Shown: positions 1 through 8,484 of the stretch, one piece after another | Position numbering within the stretch: the stretch's first letter is position 1 | Layout: each line of letters begins with the position of its first letter | From: Solirubrobacteraceae bacterium | GTDB taxonomy: Bacteria > Actinomycetota > Thermoleophilia > Solirubrobacterales > Solirubrobacteraceae | Length of the DNA stretch: 64,000 nucleotides | Assembly (NCBI GenBank): GCA_030447275.1 | Contig: JAUJPF010000008.1 | Location: forward strand, 1 to 64,000 | Direction: 5' to 3' | Position numbers and translations under genes: made by a program | Notes under the pieces: model-generated | What the model saw: only the letters and a program-made list of their open reading frames with translations | What the model was told of the DNA's origin: nothing | Database searches by the model: none

Positions 1-196
1 CGGGTTCAACTTCTTCGGCGGCGTCGAGGCGCCGCTGCTCCAGGTCTTCATCTTCATCGGACTGCTGTTCATCGCCGTGAACTTCTCGCTGTCGCGGCTG
101 TCGCGACGGCTGGAGATCCGCGAGCAGCAGCGCAGCGGCGGCCCGCTGCGGCCGGTGCAGGGCGCCGAGGACCAGGCGGTGACCGCGCCGGCGTGA
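1..196 (+). CDS. amino-acid ABC transporter permease, C-terminal end (partial)
   Basis: Only the last 64 codons are present, read from position 2 to a TGA at 194-196. A hydrophobic stretch rich in Phe, Ile and Leu, taken as the last membrane helix, is followed by a basic segment (LSRRLEIRE) and a polar tail. This is the usual ending of polar amino-acid ABC permeases of the HisM/GlnP type, which import glutamate-like or other polar amino acids across the cytoplasmic membrane. The family call rests on this short end alone. The oxidoreductase downstream acts on amino-acid-derived 2-oxo acids, so an amino-acid theme is possible. Confidence 0.55.
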   Translation, partial: GFNFFGGVEAPLLQVFIFIGLLFIAVNFSLSRLSRRLEIREQQRSGGPLRPVQGAEDQAVTAPA

Positions 197-232
197 GCCG
201 GCGCGATCGCCTGGGGAGGTCGATCCCGTCCG

Positions 233-325
233 CTACGCGGCGGGGATCTCGTGGTTGGCCTGGAACACGCTGCCCGGGTCGTACACGCTCTTGACGGCCC
301 GCAGCATCGGGCGTGCGAGCCGCGC
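233..325 (-). pseudogene. remnant of FAD-linked oxidase, berberine-bridge (BBE) C-terminus
   Basis: On the minus strand about 30 codons read ARLARPMLRAVKSVYDPGSV followed by FQANHEIPAA and a stop at 233-235. This matches the very end of FAD-linked oxidases with a BBE domain, where a 'K..YDP...F..N..I' pattern is conserved. The frame is closed by a TGA at 326-328 just upstream and no FAD-binding domain is present, so it is a stub left after deletion of the rest of the gene. It lies between the permease end and the GntR regulator promoter. Confidence 0.6.
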
Positions 326-365
326 TCACATCGGGGGGTTCCCCAATCCGGTCCCCATCGCGACC

Positions 366-371
366 TACACT
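366..371 (+). promoter_or_regulatory. TANNNT -10 box of the GntR regulator (leaderless)
   Basis: TACACT sits 7 nt before the GTG at 379. The spacing places transcription start at or next to the start codon. It is one of many such boxes in this window and supports GTG 379 over the upstream in-frame ATG at 313. Confidence 0.5.
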
Positions 372-378
372 CCGCGCC

Positions 379-1083
379 GTGTTCACCCCCGTGCGCACCC
401 GGCGGACCTTCGAGGAGGCGGCCGAGCAGATCGCCGACAAGGTCCGCGCGGGCGAGCTCCGGATCGGCGACAAGCTCCCTCCCGAGCGCGACCTGGCCAT
501 CCAGATGGAGATCAGCCGCCCGACGCTGCGGGAGGCGGTGAAGGTGCTCGTCGACGCCGCGCTGCTCGAGGTGCGGCGCGGCCCGGGGGGCGGCATGTTC
601 GTCGCGACCGACGTCGTGCCCGTCGACCTCGTACGGCGCGTGAGCGAGCTGCGCCTCAGCGAGGCCGAGGGCGTGCTCGAGGCGCGCCGGATCATCGAGC
701 CGCACGTCGCGCGCCTCGCCCACAAGCGCGCCGGCGAGGAGGAGCTGGCGCCGGTCGAGCGCACGATCGAGGTCATGCGGGCGATCGTCGGACGCGGCTA
801 CCGGCCCGAGGACGAGGATCGCTTCCTCCAGCTCGACGTCCAGTTCCACCTCGCGCTCGCGCGGGCGGCGGCCAACCCGACGCTCGAGACGCTCCTGCGC
901 ATCGTCTTCCGCCAGCTCGAGATCCTGCGCGACATGGCGATGCACGTCCCGACGGTGCCCGAGTGGATCATCGACGTCCACGAGCGGACGCTCGCCGCCG
1001 TGCGCTCCGGCGAGGGCATCGACGAGGTCATGGAGGAGCACCTCGGCCGGCTCGAGCAGATGCTGCGCAGCGAGGTGGCGTAG
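379..1083 (+). CDS. GntR-family transcriptional regulator, FCD (FadR) subfamily
   Basis: A 234-aa cytoplasmic DNA-binding protein. Residues about 10-75 form the winged helix-turn-helix with the typical LPPERDLA...SRPTLREA...GPGGGMFV pattern. Residues about 90-225 form the all-helical FCD ligand-binding domain, with the D...H pair in LDVQFHLAL near residue 153 that often takes part in metal or ligand binding. The start was set at GTG 379 because a TANNNT box lies 7 nt upstream and the FadR wing begins soon after. It precedes the indolepyruvate oxidoreductase by 115 nt in the same direction and is a good candidate to bind the palindrome in front of that gene. The effector cannot be read from the sequence. 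Confidence 0.88.
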   Translation: MFTPVRTRRTFEEAAEQIADKVRAGELRIGDKLPPERDLAIQMEISRPTLREAVKVLVDAALLEVRRGPGGGMFVATDVVPVDLVRRVSELRLSEAEGVLEARRIIEPHVARLAHKRAGEEELAPVERTIEVMRAIVGRGYRPEDEDRFLQLDVQFHLALARAAANPTLETLLRIVFRQLEILRDMAMHVPTVPEWIIDVHERTLAAVRSGEGIDEVMEEHLGRLEQMLRSEVA

Positions 1084-1145
1084 GGCGGGCTGAGCCGCGC
1101 CGACGCGGCCGACCGCAAGTTCTCCCGTACGCCGTCGTTCGTTGG

Positions 1146-1171
1146 TAAGGTGCCTTGACCCAAATGGGTCA
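1146..1171 (+). promoter_or_regulatory. -10 box and overlapping palindromic operator of the indolepyruvate oxidoreductase gene
   Basis: TAAGGT (1146-1151) fits the TANNNT -10 pattern. It is followed directly by TGACCCA-AA-TGGGTCA (1156-1171), a perfect 7-bp inverted repeat with a 2-bp spacer lying over the expected transcription start. A factor bound here would block transcription. FCD regulators bind short palindromes of this size, and one is encoded immediately upstream, so local repression is a reasonable inference. The 5' leader would be about 40 nt with a strong AGAGGAGGGG ribosome site at 1187-1196. Confidence 0.55.
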
Positions 1172-1198
1172 GGGCGCTTGACCATCAGAGGAGGGGAC

Positions 1199-4100
1199 TT
1201 GGCTACGACGGCTGACACCACGCGCAACGCCGCGACGACGGGCACGGTCGCCCCCGCCTCCGGCGCGCGCCCGGTCAAGCTCAGCCGCCCCGAAACCACG
1301 CTCGACGACAAGTACCTCCTCGAGCAGGGCACGATCTTCCTCACCGGCATCCACGCGCTCGTGCGCGTGCTGCTCGACCAGCACCGCGCCGACGTCCGCG
1401 CCGGCCTGAGCACGGCGACCTTCGTCTCGGGCTACCAGGGCTCGCCGCTCGGCGGCTTCGACAAGGAGATCCTGCGCCTGCGCGACATGGCGACCGACCA
1501 CGGCATCGCCTTCACGCCCGGCCTCAACGAGGAGCTCGCGGCGACCGCCGTCTACGGGTCGCAGCTCGTCCAGAACCTGCCGACGCCCAAGCACGACGGC
1601 GTCACGGGCGTCTGGTACGGCAAGAACCCCGGCCTCGACCGCGCGATGGACGCGCTGCGCCACGCGAACTTCGCGGGCACCCACCCGAACGGCGGAGCGC
1701 TCGCGCTCGTCGGCGACGACCCGAGCTGCAAGTCCTCGACGCTGCCGAGCGCGGCCGAGGGCACGCTCGCCTCGCTGCACATGCCGACCTTCTTCCCGGG
1801 CACGCTGCAGGAGGTCCTCGACTTCGGCCGCCACGCGATCGCCTGCTCGCGCGCGTCGGGGCTGTGGTCGGCGCTGAAGATCGTCACGAACGTGGCCGAC
1901 GCGGCGGGCACCGCCCAGGTGTGGCCCGACCGCGTCGTGCCGCTCGCGCCGCGCGTCGAGTGGCAGGGGCGCCCGTACGTCCACCAGCCCTCCGGCCACC
2001 TCCTCGCGCCGCAGTCGCTCGAGCTGGAGAAGACGCTGTTCGGTCCGCGGCTGGAGATCGCACGCCAGTACGCGCAGCTCAACCACCTCAACCCGATCAC
2101 GATCCCGACGCCCGATGCGTGGCTGGGCATCGTCGCGAGCGGCAAGGTCTACTACGAGCTGCTCCAGGCTCTGCGCGACCTCGGCCTCGACCAGGCCGGG
2201 CTCGAGCGCGCCGGCATCCGCCTCATGAAGGTCGGCATGCTGTACCCGCACGACCGCGACGCCTTCCGCGAGCTGGGCCGCGGCCTCGACGAGATCCTCG
2301 TCGTCGAGGAGAAGCTCGAGTACCTCGAGCCCGCCGTCAAGGACGCGCTCTACGGGACGGCCGACGCGCCGCGCATCGTCGGCAAGCGCGACCCCGACGG
2401 CCGCGACCTCGTCTCGCCGCTGTCCGACCTCGACGCCGACGCGATCGCGCTGGCGGTCGCGCGCCGGCTCGACACGCGCGTGCATCTCGACAGCGTCCGC
2501 GCCCGCGTGGAGCAGATCACCGCGCGCCAGGCGACGACGGCGAAGACGCTCCCCACCGCCACCCGCACGCCGTACTTCTGCTCGGGCTGCCCGCACAACA
2601 CCTCGACGGCGAACCCCGAGGGGACGCTGCTCGGCGTCGGCATCGGGTGCCACACGATGGTGCTGCTCGACTCCGATGGCAAGGGCGAGATCACGGGCCT
2701 CACCCAGATGGGCGGCGAGGGCGCGCAGTTCGCGGGCATCCAGCCGTTCACCGACGCGGAGCACTTCGTCCAGAACCTCGGCGACGGCACGTTCCACCAC
2801 TCCGGCTCGCTGGCCATCCGCTTCGCCGCCTCGGCGGGCGTGAACGTCACCTACAAGCTGCTCTACAACGACACCGTCGCCATGACCGGCGGGCAGGTCG
2901 TCCTCGGCCAGCTCAAGGTCCCGCAGCTGACGCGCTGGCTCGCGCTCGAGGGCGTCAAGAAGATCGTCATCACCACCGACGAGCCGGAGAAGTACGACGG
3001 CGTCGAGCTCGACCCGATCGCCCGCGTCGAGCACCGCGACCGGCTCGCCGGCGCCCAGGCCGAGCTGGCCGCGATCGAGGGCGTCACCGTCCTCATCCAC
3101 GACCAGGGCTGCGCGGCCGAGAAGCGCCGCCTGCGCAAGCGCGGCAAGATCGCCGACCCGGTCCAGCGCATCCACATCAACGAGCGCGTGTGCGAGGGCT
3201 GCGGCGACTGCGGCGAGAAGAGCTCGTGCCTGAGCGTGCTGCCGGTCGAGACCGAGTTCGGGCGCAAGACGCAGATCCACCAGGCTTCGTGCAACAAGGA
3301 CCTCTCGTGCGCGAAGGGCGACTGCCCCTCGTTCCTCACCGTGATCCCCGGTGAGAAGGCGAAGAAGAGGGCGCCCGCGCCGCCGGAGGAGCTGCCCGAG
3401 CCGGCGCTGCGCGTCTCGCACCGCGACTTCCTCGTCCGCATGGCCGGCGTCGGCGGCACCGGCGTCGTCACCGTCTCGCAGATCCTCCAGATGGCGGCGC
3501 TGCTCGACGGCAAGCACGCGTTCGGCCTCGACCAGACCGGCCTCGCGCAGAAGGGCGGCCCGGTCACCAGCGACATCCGCATCAGCCGCGACCGCATCGA
3601 GGGCTCGAACAAGGCGGGCGCCGGCGCGGCCGACCTCCTCCTCGGCTTCGACGTCCTCGGCGCCGCCAGCCCGAAGAACCTGCTCGTCGGGACGCCCGAG
3701 AAGACGATCGCGGTCGTCAACACGGCGGCGGTCCCGACGGCGAAGATGGTCAAGAGCACCGCGGTCTCGTTCCCGGCCGAGCGGCGCAACCTCGCGGCGA
3801 TCGAGCGCGGCACGCGCGCGTCCGACAACGTGTACTTCGACGCGCAGGCGCTGGCCGAGGGCCTCTTCGGCGACCACATGCCGACGAACCTCCTGCTGCT
3901 CGGCGCGGCCTACCAGCACGGCTGCCTGCCGGTGTCGGCCGACGCGATCGCGCAGGCCATCCGGCTCAACGGCGCCGCCGTCGACAAGTCGCTCGCGTCG
4001 TTCCGGTGGGGCCGCGCGGCGATCGCGCGCCCCGAGCTCGTCCACGACGTGCTGAACCCGACGGTCCCCGAGCCCGAGGTCGACGGCAAGGCGCTCGCCA

Positions 4101-4777
4101 TCCTCGAGGCGACCGGCGCGACCGGTGAGGTGCGCCGGCTGCTCGCGGTGCGCATCCCCGACCTCGTCGCCTATGAGAGCGCCCGCTACGCCCGCCGGTA
4201 CGCCGACGCGGTGATGGAGGTCGCGCGGGTCGACGCCGAGGTCGGCGAGGCCTACGCCCGCGGGCTCTACAGGCTCATGTCCTACAAGGACGAGTACGAG
4301 GTCGCGCGGTTGCACCTCGACTCGGTCGAGCGCGCGAAGATCACCGACGAGTTCGGCGAGGGGACGAAGGTCTACTTCATGCTCCACCCGCCGCTGCTGC
4401 GCGCGCTCGGGCTGAAGCGCAAGCTCAAGCTCGGCCCGTGGTTCACCCCGGGCTTCCGCGCGCTGCACCGGATGCGCAAGCTGCGCGGCACGCCCGCCGA
4501 CGTCTTCGGCTTCGCGCAGGTCCGCCGCGTCGAGCGCGAGCTGATCGACGAGTACCGCGAGCTGGTCGCGCGCTCGCTCGCCGAGCTGCGCCCGGAAACC
4601 CAGCCGACGGTGAAGGAGATCGCCGCGCTGCCCGAGATGGTGCGCGGCTACGAGGACATCAAGCTGCGCAATGCCGAGCGCTACCGCGCCGAGGCCGAGC
4701 GGCTGGAGCGCGAGCTGCACGAGGGCCCGAAGGCCAAGCGCACGCCGCGCATCGAGCTGCCGGTCGTCCAGGCCTAG
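1199..4777 (+). CDS. indolepyruvate ferredoxin oxidoreductase, fused alpha-beta type
   Basis: A 1192-aa cytoplasmic enzyme that oxidatively decarboxylates aryl-pyruvates from aromatic (and possibly branched) amino acids to acyl-CoA. Seen in order: an N-terminal pyrimidine-binding domain (YQGSPLGG near 78), a TPP-binding domain (SGCPHNTST near 462), a cysteine-rich iron-sulfur segment (CEGCGDC...C..., about 664-714), the gamma/IorB domain (MAGVGGTGVV near 747), and a C-terminal helical region of the kind found in long aerobic IORs (about 985-1155). TTG 1199 is chosen because AGAGGAGGGG lies just before it. The ATG-like extension to 1142 would run through the operator. It meets the convergent SDR gene 4 nt downstream. 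Confidence 0.9.
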   Translation: MATTADTTRNAATTGTVAPASGARPVKLSRPETTLDDKYLLEQGTIFLTGIHALVRVLLDQHRADVRAGLSTATFVSGYQGSPLGGFDKEILRLRDMATDHGIAFTPGLNEELAATAVYGSQLVQNLPTPKHDGVTGVWYGKNPGLDRAMDALRHANFAGTHPNGGALALVGDDPSCKSSTLPSAAEGTLASLHMPTFFPGTLQEVLDFGRHAIACSRASGLWSALKIVTNVADAAGTAQVWPDRVVPLAPRVEWQGRPYVHQPSGHLLAPQSLELEKTLFGPRLEIARQYAQLNHLNPITIPTPDAWLGIVASGKVYYELLQALRDLGLDQAGLERAGIRLMKVGMLYPHDRDAFRELGRGLDEILVVEEKLEYLEPAVKDALYGTADAPRIVGKRDPDGRDLVSPLSDLDADAIALAVARRLDTRVHLDSVRARVEQITARQATTAKTLPTATRTPYFCSGCPHNTSTANPEGTLLGVGIGCHTMVLLDSDGKGEITGLTQMGGEGAQFAGIQPFTDAEHFVQNLGDGTFHHSGSLAIRFAASAGVNVTYKLLYNDTVAMTGGQVVLGQLKVPQLTRWLALEGVKKIVITTDEPEKYDGVELDPIARVEHRDRLAGAQAELAAIEGVTVLIHDQGCAAEKRRLRKRGKIADPVQRIHINERVCEGCGDCGEKSSCLSVLPVETEFGRKTQIHQASCNKDLSCAKGDCPSFLTVIPGEKAKKRAPAPPEELPEPALRVSHRDFLVRMAGVGGTGVVTVSQILQMAALLDGKHAFGLDQTGLAQKGGPVTSDIRISRDRIEGSNKAGAGAADLLLGFDVLGAASPKNLLVGTPEKTIAVVNTAAVPTAKMVKSTAVSFPAERRNLAAIERGTRASDNVYFDAQALAEGLFGDHMPTNLLLLGAAYQHGCLPVSADAIAQAIRLNGAAVDKSLASFRWGRAAIARPELVHDVLNPTVPEPEVDGKALAILEATGATGEVRRLLAVRIPDLVAYESARYARRYADAVMEVARVDAEVGEAYARGLYRLMSYKDEYEVARLHLDSVERAKITDEFGEGTKVYFMLHPPLLRALGLKRKLKLGPWFTPGFRALHRMRKLRGTPADVFGFAQVRRVERELIDEYRELVARSLAELRPETQPTVKEIAALPEMVRGYEDIKLRNAERYRAEAERLERELHEGPKAKRTPRIELPVVQA

Positions 4778-4781
4778 AGCG

Positions 4782-5645
4782 TCACGCCGTCGTCGGCTGC
4801 TCGGTGCCCCCGCGGGCGTCGAGCTCGCGGACGATCGCCTGCGTCGTCGCGTCGCGCTCGTTGCGCGCGTCGGTCAGCGGCCCGATGACGCCGCGCAGGA
4901 CGGAGAGGACCGCCCAGCGGCGCGGGCGGATGATGCGCGGGCTGCGCCGCTCGACCCCGCGGACGATCGCCTCGCCCGCCGCCGACGGCGGGAGGCGCTT
5001 GCGCAGCGGCGCCGGGATCGTGTCCATCATCGCCTCCGCGAGCGGCTCCTGGTCGATCGAGCGGCGGACCATCTCGGTGTCGATGAAGCCGAAGTACGCG
5101 ACGCTCGCGCTCGCGCCGTGCGGGGCGAGCTCGGTGCGCAGCGCGCGGCCGAGCTGCTCGACCGCGGCCTTGCTCATCGCGTAGGGCGTCGCGCCGGCGC
5201 CGTTCATGAACGAGTAGATCGACCCGACGACGACGACGTGGCCGCCGCGCCGGACGATCTCGGGCAGCGCCACGTCGACCGTGCGGCAGACGCCCATGAG
5301 GTTGACGTCCAGCACCCGGTCGAAGGTCTCGGTCGGCATCGCGCGCATCGTCGCGGCGCGCGGGGCGATGCCGGCGTTGGCGACGACGACGTCGAGGCCG
5401 CCGAACCGCTCGACGGCGGTCGCCACGGCCCGCTGCATCCCGCCGCGGTCGGTCACGTCGACGCCGAGCCCGAGCGCGTCGGTGGCGCGGAGCTGCGCGG
5501 CCGCCGCCTCGGCGGCGTCCTGCTCGAGGTCGACGAGCGCGACGCGCGCGCCGCGCCGGACGAACGCCCGCGCCGTCTCGAGGCCGATCCCGCGCGCGGC
5601 GCCGGTGACCAGCGCCACCTTCCCCCTCAGCTCATAGCGGTCCAT
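4782..5645 (-). CDS. short-chain dehydrogenase/reductase (classical SDR)
   Basis: A 287-aa cytoplasmic NAD(P)-dependent oxidoreductase. The nucleotide motif TGAARGIG is at residues 14-21, NAG at 90-92, the catalytic Ser at 142 (VGSIYS) and YxxxK at 155-159 (YAMSK), so all active-site residues are intact. D39 after the second strand (LVDL) suggests NAD rather than NADP. A basic C-terminal tail of about 60 residues (RRSPRIIRPRRWAV...) makes it longer than a minimal SDR and resembles membrane-associated SDRs of actinobacteria. ATG 5645 directly precedes the fold. It is 11 nt downstream of the broken yciI gene, so the two were probably co-transcribed. The substrate is unknown. Confidence 0.88.
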   Translation of the reverse strand: MDRYELRGKVALVTGAARGIGLETARAFVRRGARVALVDLEQDAAEAAAAQLRATDALGLGVDVTDRGGMQRAVATAVERFGGLDVVVANAGIAPRAATMRAMPTETFDRVLDVNLMGVCRTVDVALPEIVRRGGHVVVVGSIYSFMNGAGATPYAMSKAAVEQLGRALRTELAPHGASASVAYFGFIDTEMVRRSIDQEPLAEAMMDTIPAPLRKRLPPSAAGEAIVRGVERRSPRIIRPRRWAVLSVLRGVIGPLTDARNERDATTQAIVRELDARGGTEQPTTA

Positions 5646-5656
5646 GCGCGGGGACT

Positions 5657-5948
5657 CTAGGCGGGCGCGACGCCGCCTGCGACCACCGTCCACGGCTCGA
5701 CGCGCCAGGACGTGACGAGCCCTTCGCGGACGTAGGGGTCGACCGCGACGAACGCCTCGGCGTCGGCCCCCTCGCGGAAGACGATGAGCGCAGCCGCCGG
5801 CGGATCGCCGGTCGCGCCGCCGGCGATGACGCGGCCGTCGGCGACCCACTCGCCGATCAGCGCGGAGGTGCTCGGCGCGGTGCGGCGCGCGCCGCTCGAC
5901 GATGTTCTCGACGTAGTCGTAGTGCAGAAGGTGGAGGAGCTGAGCCAC
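5657..5948 (-). pseudogene. YciI-family protein, frameshifted
   Basis: The N-terminal part, from GTG 5948, reads AQLLHLLHYDYVENIVERRA then PHRAEHL. The rest of a YciI-type ferredoxin-like fold (ALIGEWVADGRVIAGGATGD, then ...ALIVFREGADAEAFVAVDPY, ending at 5657) continues in another frame. One extra base in the run at about 5861-5870 accounts for the shift. YciI-like proteins are small alpha-beta barrel proteins of uncertain enzymatic role. The gene directly precedes the SDR. Either the gene is inactive or the sequence has a one-base error in a GC-rich run. Confidence 0.65.
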
Positions 5949-6212
5949 TTCGGAGTAGTCCCTCCGGACGACGAAAGGTTCGTCCTTCAGACCGATGACG
6001 CGAGCGCGCGCCTCCGGCAGGCTACGCAGCGTCACTTCAAACGACCAGCGTTGAGCAAGAGCCGGCGGCGCGCCACCCCAGCCCCCCAGGGCCCGCGCCC
6101 GCCCCGCCGAGACCTCCGCCTCCTCCCCCGCAGGACCGCCGCCCTGTCTCCCCGGACGCGCGCCGCACCGGGCTCCGAGCGTCTACGCGCCCGGTCGAGG
6201 TGGCGTGACGGG

Positions 6213-7733
6213 CTAGGCGGGGGTGAGACGGAGGCCGCGGCGCTGGAGGTAGCCCACGACCTCGCGCACGAGCGCGCGCTCGAAGACGAGCGTGAGCACG
6301 GCGGTGATCGTCAGGTACGCCGCGAGCTCGGCGGCCGCCCGCGCGAGCGTGCGGTCGCCGGGGATGCCCGCCCGCGTCAGGAGCACGAGCGCCGCTCCGG
6401 GGAGCACCGGCGCCGCGGCGCGCGTGAGCTGCGCGAGCAGGTTGAACTGCGCGAACAGGCGCCGCAGGTAGTACCAGCGCACGCCGAGCGAGACGACCAT
6501 CGCCGCGGCCACGCCGAGGGCCCAGCCCGTCGTCCCCAGCAGCAGGATCGCGGGCAGGCTGACGACGAGGAACACGACGAGGTCGGCGAGCGCGCCGACG
6601 AACAGCGGGCGCGTGTTGCCGCGCGCCCGGACGAAGAGGCCCCAGTTGAACGCGACCTGGCCGACGCCCGCGGTGAGGCCGATCGCGGCGATGAGCCCGC
6701 CGGCCGACGCCCAGCTCGCGCCGAAGAGGAACGTGATGAGGTCGTCGGCGAACAGCGCGAGCGCGACCCCGAACGGCAGCCCCCACATCAGCGCGAGCCG
6801 GTTGGACTTCAGGAACACCTCGTACATCAGCGCGGTCCGGTCGGCGACGGCGCACACCGCCGGGTAGAGCGTCTGCGAGACGATCGCGTCGACGCGGTCG
6901 GCGAACGCGGCGATCCCCACCGCGAGGCCGATGGCGCCGATCCCCGCGAGCCCGGCCGAGGCGTTCGACGCCAGCAGCGAGCCCTGGACGATCACGAGCC
7001 CGATCACCCCGGTGCCGAACAGCGGCAGCGAGAACTCGACGTAGTCGCCGAGCGTCCCGCGGTCGAAGCGCAGGCGCAGGGGATACGGGCACGTCACGAT
7101 GCACGCGATCGCCGAGGTCGCCGCCCCCACGACCGCGCCGATGACGAAGCACCAGTAGCCGGCCCCGGCGATCGCCAGGCCGACGGTGGCGAGGAAGGTC
7201 ACGAACGGGTTGATCGCGATGAGCACCCGGTGGCGCAGGTAGTCGAGCCGGCGGTACGGGATCCACGCCGCGGCCTCGAACGCGGTCAGCGGCACCGCCA
7301 GCGAGGCCACGAGCCCGCCGGCGATGACCTCCGACTCGCCGTAGGCGAGCGCGTACAGCGGCAGCACGAGCGCGAGCAGCGCGAAGAACGCCACCGAGAT
7401 CGCCAGCTCGAGCGTGAACGCCTTCTGGAACGCCGCGACCTGGTCGGGCTCGTCCTGCTGGATGAACTTGTCGCCGATCCCCAGGTGCTTGAGCCAGCCG
7501 AGCGTGACGATGATGGTGAGGATCACCGCCCACAGCCCGAACTCGGACTGCGTGAGGAACGCGGCCACGACGAGGCGCTGCACGAGCCCGAGCGCGGCGA
7601 ACACCACGGTGAAGCCCGCGGTGATCATCGTGCCGCGCGCGGTGTGGCGCCGGACGTCGGTGATGGCGGGATCGATCCGCGAGCTGACCGGCGACTCCGG
7701 GTCGAGGGCGAGATCCGGGTTCGGCCCGCTCAC
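6213..7733 (-). CDS. polysaccharide flippase, Wzx/MOP superfamily
   Basis: A 506-aa polytopic membrane protein with about 12-14 hydrophobic helices starting near residue 35 (GTMITAGFTVVFAALGLVQR). The opening pattern 'F.VVAAFLTQSEFGLWAVI' is typical of lipopolysaccharide/teichuronic-acid type flippases that move lipid-linked glycans across the cytoplasmic membrane. GTG 7733 was chosen because the polar N-terminus follows and it lies 11 nt after the stop of the upstream CmcI-type gene, whose operon it shares. A second flippase of the same superfamily begins at 63347. Specificity cannot be told from sequence. Confidence 0.85.
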   Translation of the reverse strand: MSGPNPDLALDPESPVSSRIDPAITDVRRHTARGTMITAGFTVVFAALGLVQRLVVAAFLTQSEFGLWAVILTIIVTLGWLKHLGIGDKFIQQDEPDQVAAFQKAFTLELAISVAFFALLALVLPLYALAYGESEVIAGGLVASLAVPLTAFEAAAWIPYRRLDYLRHRVLIAINPFVTFLATVGLAIAGAGYWCFVIGAVVGAATSAIACIVTCPYPLRLRFDRGTLGDYVEFSLPLFGTGVIGLVIVQGSLLASNASAGLAGIGAIGLAVGIAAFADRVDAIVSQTLYPAVCAVADRTALMYEVFLKSNRLALMWGLPFGVALALFADDLITFLFGASWASAGGLIAAIGLTAGVGQVAFNWGLFVRARGNTRPLFVGALADLVVFLVVSLPAILLLGTTGWALGVAAAMVVSLGVRWYYLRRLFAQFNLLAQLTRAAAPVLPGAALVLLTRAGIPGDRTLARAAAELAAYLTITAVLTLVFERALVREVVGYLQRRGLRLTPA

Positions 7734-7744
7734 ACGCGCCCAGC

Positions 7745-8458
7745 CTACCGGGGGCGGCGCCGCATCCAGCCCAGCGGGTGGTGCGTGAGCAGGAAACGCT
7801 CCTCGCGCTCGCGGTCGTGCTCGAACTCGGGGTGGCGGGCGAGGAAGTCGCGGTTGGCCGGCAACGGTCCCGGCCGGCTGTCGCGGAAGAGCTCGAGGCG
7901 GTCGATGACCCCGTCCTGGCTCAGCAGCAGGCTGCCGGGCGTCACCATCGGCGCGTAGAGCTCGAGCTCCGCGGCGACGTGGTCGCGGTCGTGGTTGCCG
8001 TCGAGGATCACCATGACCGGCCCGCCGGCCGCGGCCGCTGCCGCGCGCACCTGGCCGGCGATCGCCGGGTCCGTCGAGCTGCCGTGGAGGAACGTGATGC
8101 GCGGGTGGTCGAGCTCGTGGAGCTCCACGATGTCGACGGTGACGACGCGCCCCTCGCCGAGGACGTCCATGAGCTGCGCGTAGAACAGCGCCGAGCCGCC
8201 CATGTTGGTCCCGGTCTCGATCAGCAGCGCGGGTCGCAGCTCGGAGATCGTCTCCTGGATCGTCCACAGGTCGAGGACGTTCTGCCAGATCGGGACGCCG
8301 GCCCACGACGTGGTGCCGAAGTTCTCGGTCTTGGCGATCAGGTCGTTGTGGAAGAGCCTCGCGACGGGCCGGCGCCCGGTCCGGCCCCACGCGTTCAGGG
8401 CCGCGGCGATGGCCCGCTTCCGTAGGGCGCCCGAGGACCTCCTGCGCCCGATCAGCAC
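7745..8458 (-). CDS. CmcI/cephalosporin-hydroxylase-family SAM-dependent methyltransferase
   Basis: A 237-aa protein with a Rossmann methyltransferase core: motif I ETGTNMGGSALFYA near residue 80, an acidic residue after strand 2 (TVDIVEL), and LDGNHDRDHV near residue 155. This last pattern is the hallmark of the family named after the cephalosporin hydroxylase CmcI, whose members in surface-glycan loci are probable sugar O-methyltransferases. GTG 8458 is set by a TATCGT box 7 nt upstream, giving a leaderless message shared with the flippase gene. It is divergent from another methyltransferase, with only 26 nt between the two starts. A basic N-terminus (GRRRSSGALRKR) could contact the membrane. 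Confidence 0.78.
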   Translation of the reverse strand: MLIGRRRSSGALRKRAIAAALNAWGRTGRRPVARLFHNDLIAKTENFGTTSWAGVPIWQNVLDLWTIQETISELRPALLIETGTNMGGSALFYAQLMDVLGEGRVVTVDIVELHELDHPRITFLHGSSTDPAIAGQVRAAAAAAGGPVMVILDGNHDRDHVAAELELYAPMVTPGSLLLSQDGVIDRLELFRDSRPGPLPANRDFLARHPEFEHDREREERFLLTHHPLGWMRRRPR

Positions 8459-8465
8459 TCCGGCG

Positions 8466-8477
8466 ACGATATACCCT
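8466..8477. promoter_or_regulatory. divergent leaderless promoter pair
   Basis: The 26-nt gap between two divergent GTG starts holds TATCGT on the minus strand (8471-8466, 7 nt from GTG 8458) and TACCCT on the plus strand (8472-8477, 7 nt from GTG 8485). The boxes abut. Both messages would have essentially no leader, and the -35 region of each promoter lies inside the other gene. Confidence 0.55.
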
Positions 8478-8484
8478 CGACCCC

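Noticed and set aside
251-541. Small plus-strand frames around 251-541 as separate genes
   Set aside because: They overlap the GntR helix-turn-helix and the oxidase stub out of frame and show no ribosome site or domain.
1169-4720. 1183-codon open minus-strand frame antisense to the indolepyruvate oxidoreductase
   Set aside because: The translation is Arg/Ala/Leu/Val/Asp-rich with no domain, and the plus strand has clear catalytic motifs. It is an artefact of GC-rich codon positions.
5949-6035. N-terminal extension of the YciI frame up to 6035
   Set aside because: The open frame there has no counterpart in YciI proteins, and GTG 5948 gives the normal opening; it is probably leader or promoter DNA.
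6036-6212. Possible gene or RNA in the C-rich gap before the flippase gene end
   Set aside because: Only runs of C with scattered G were seen, with no stable symmetric hairpin, start site or conserved motif.
5784-7958. 724-codon plus-strand frame over the flippase gene
   Set aside because: Its composition is Glu/Arg/Asp repeats typical of the antisense of a hydrophobic membrane protein; the minus strand encodes recognisable helices.
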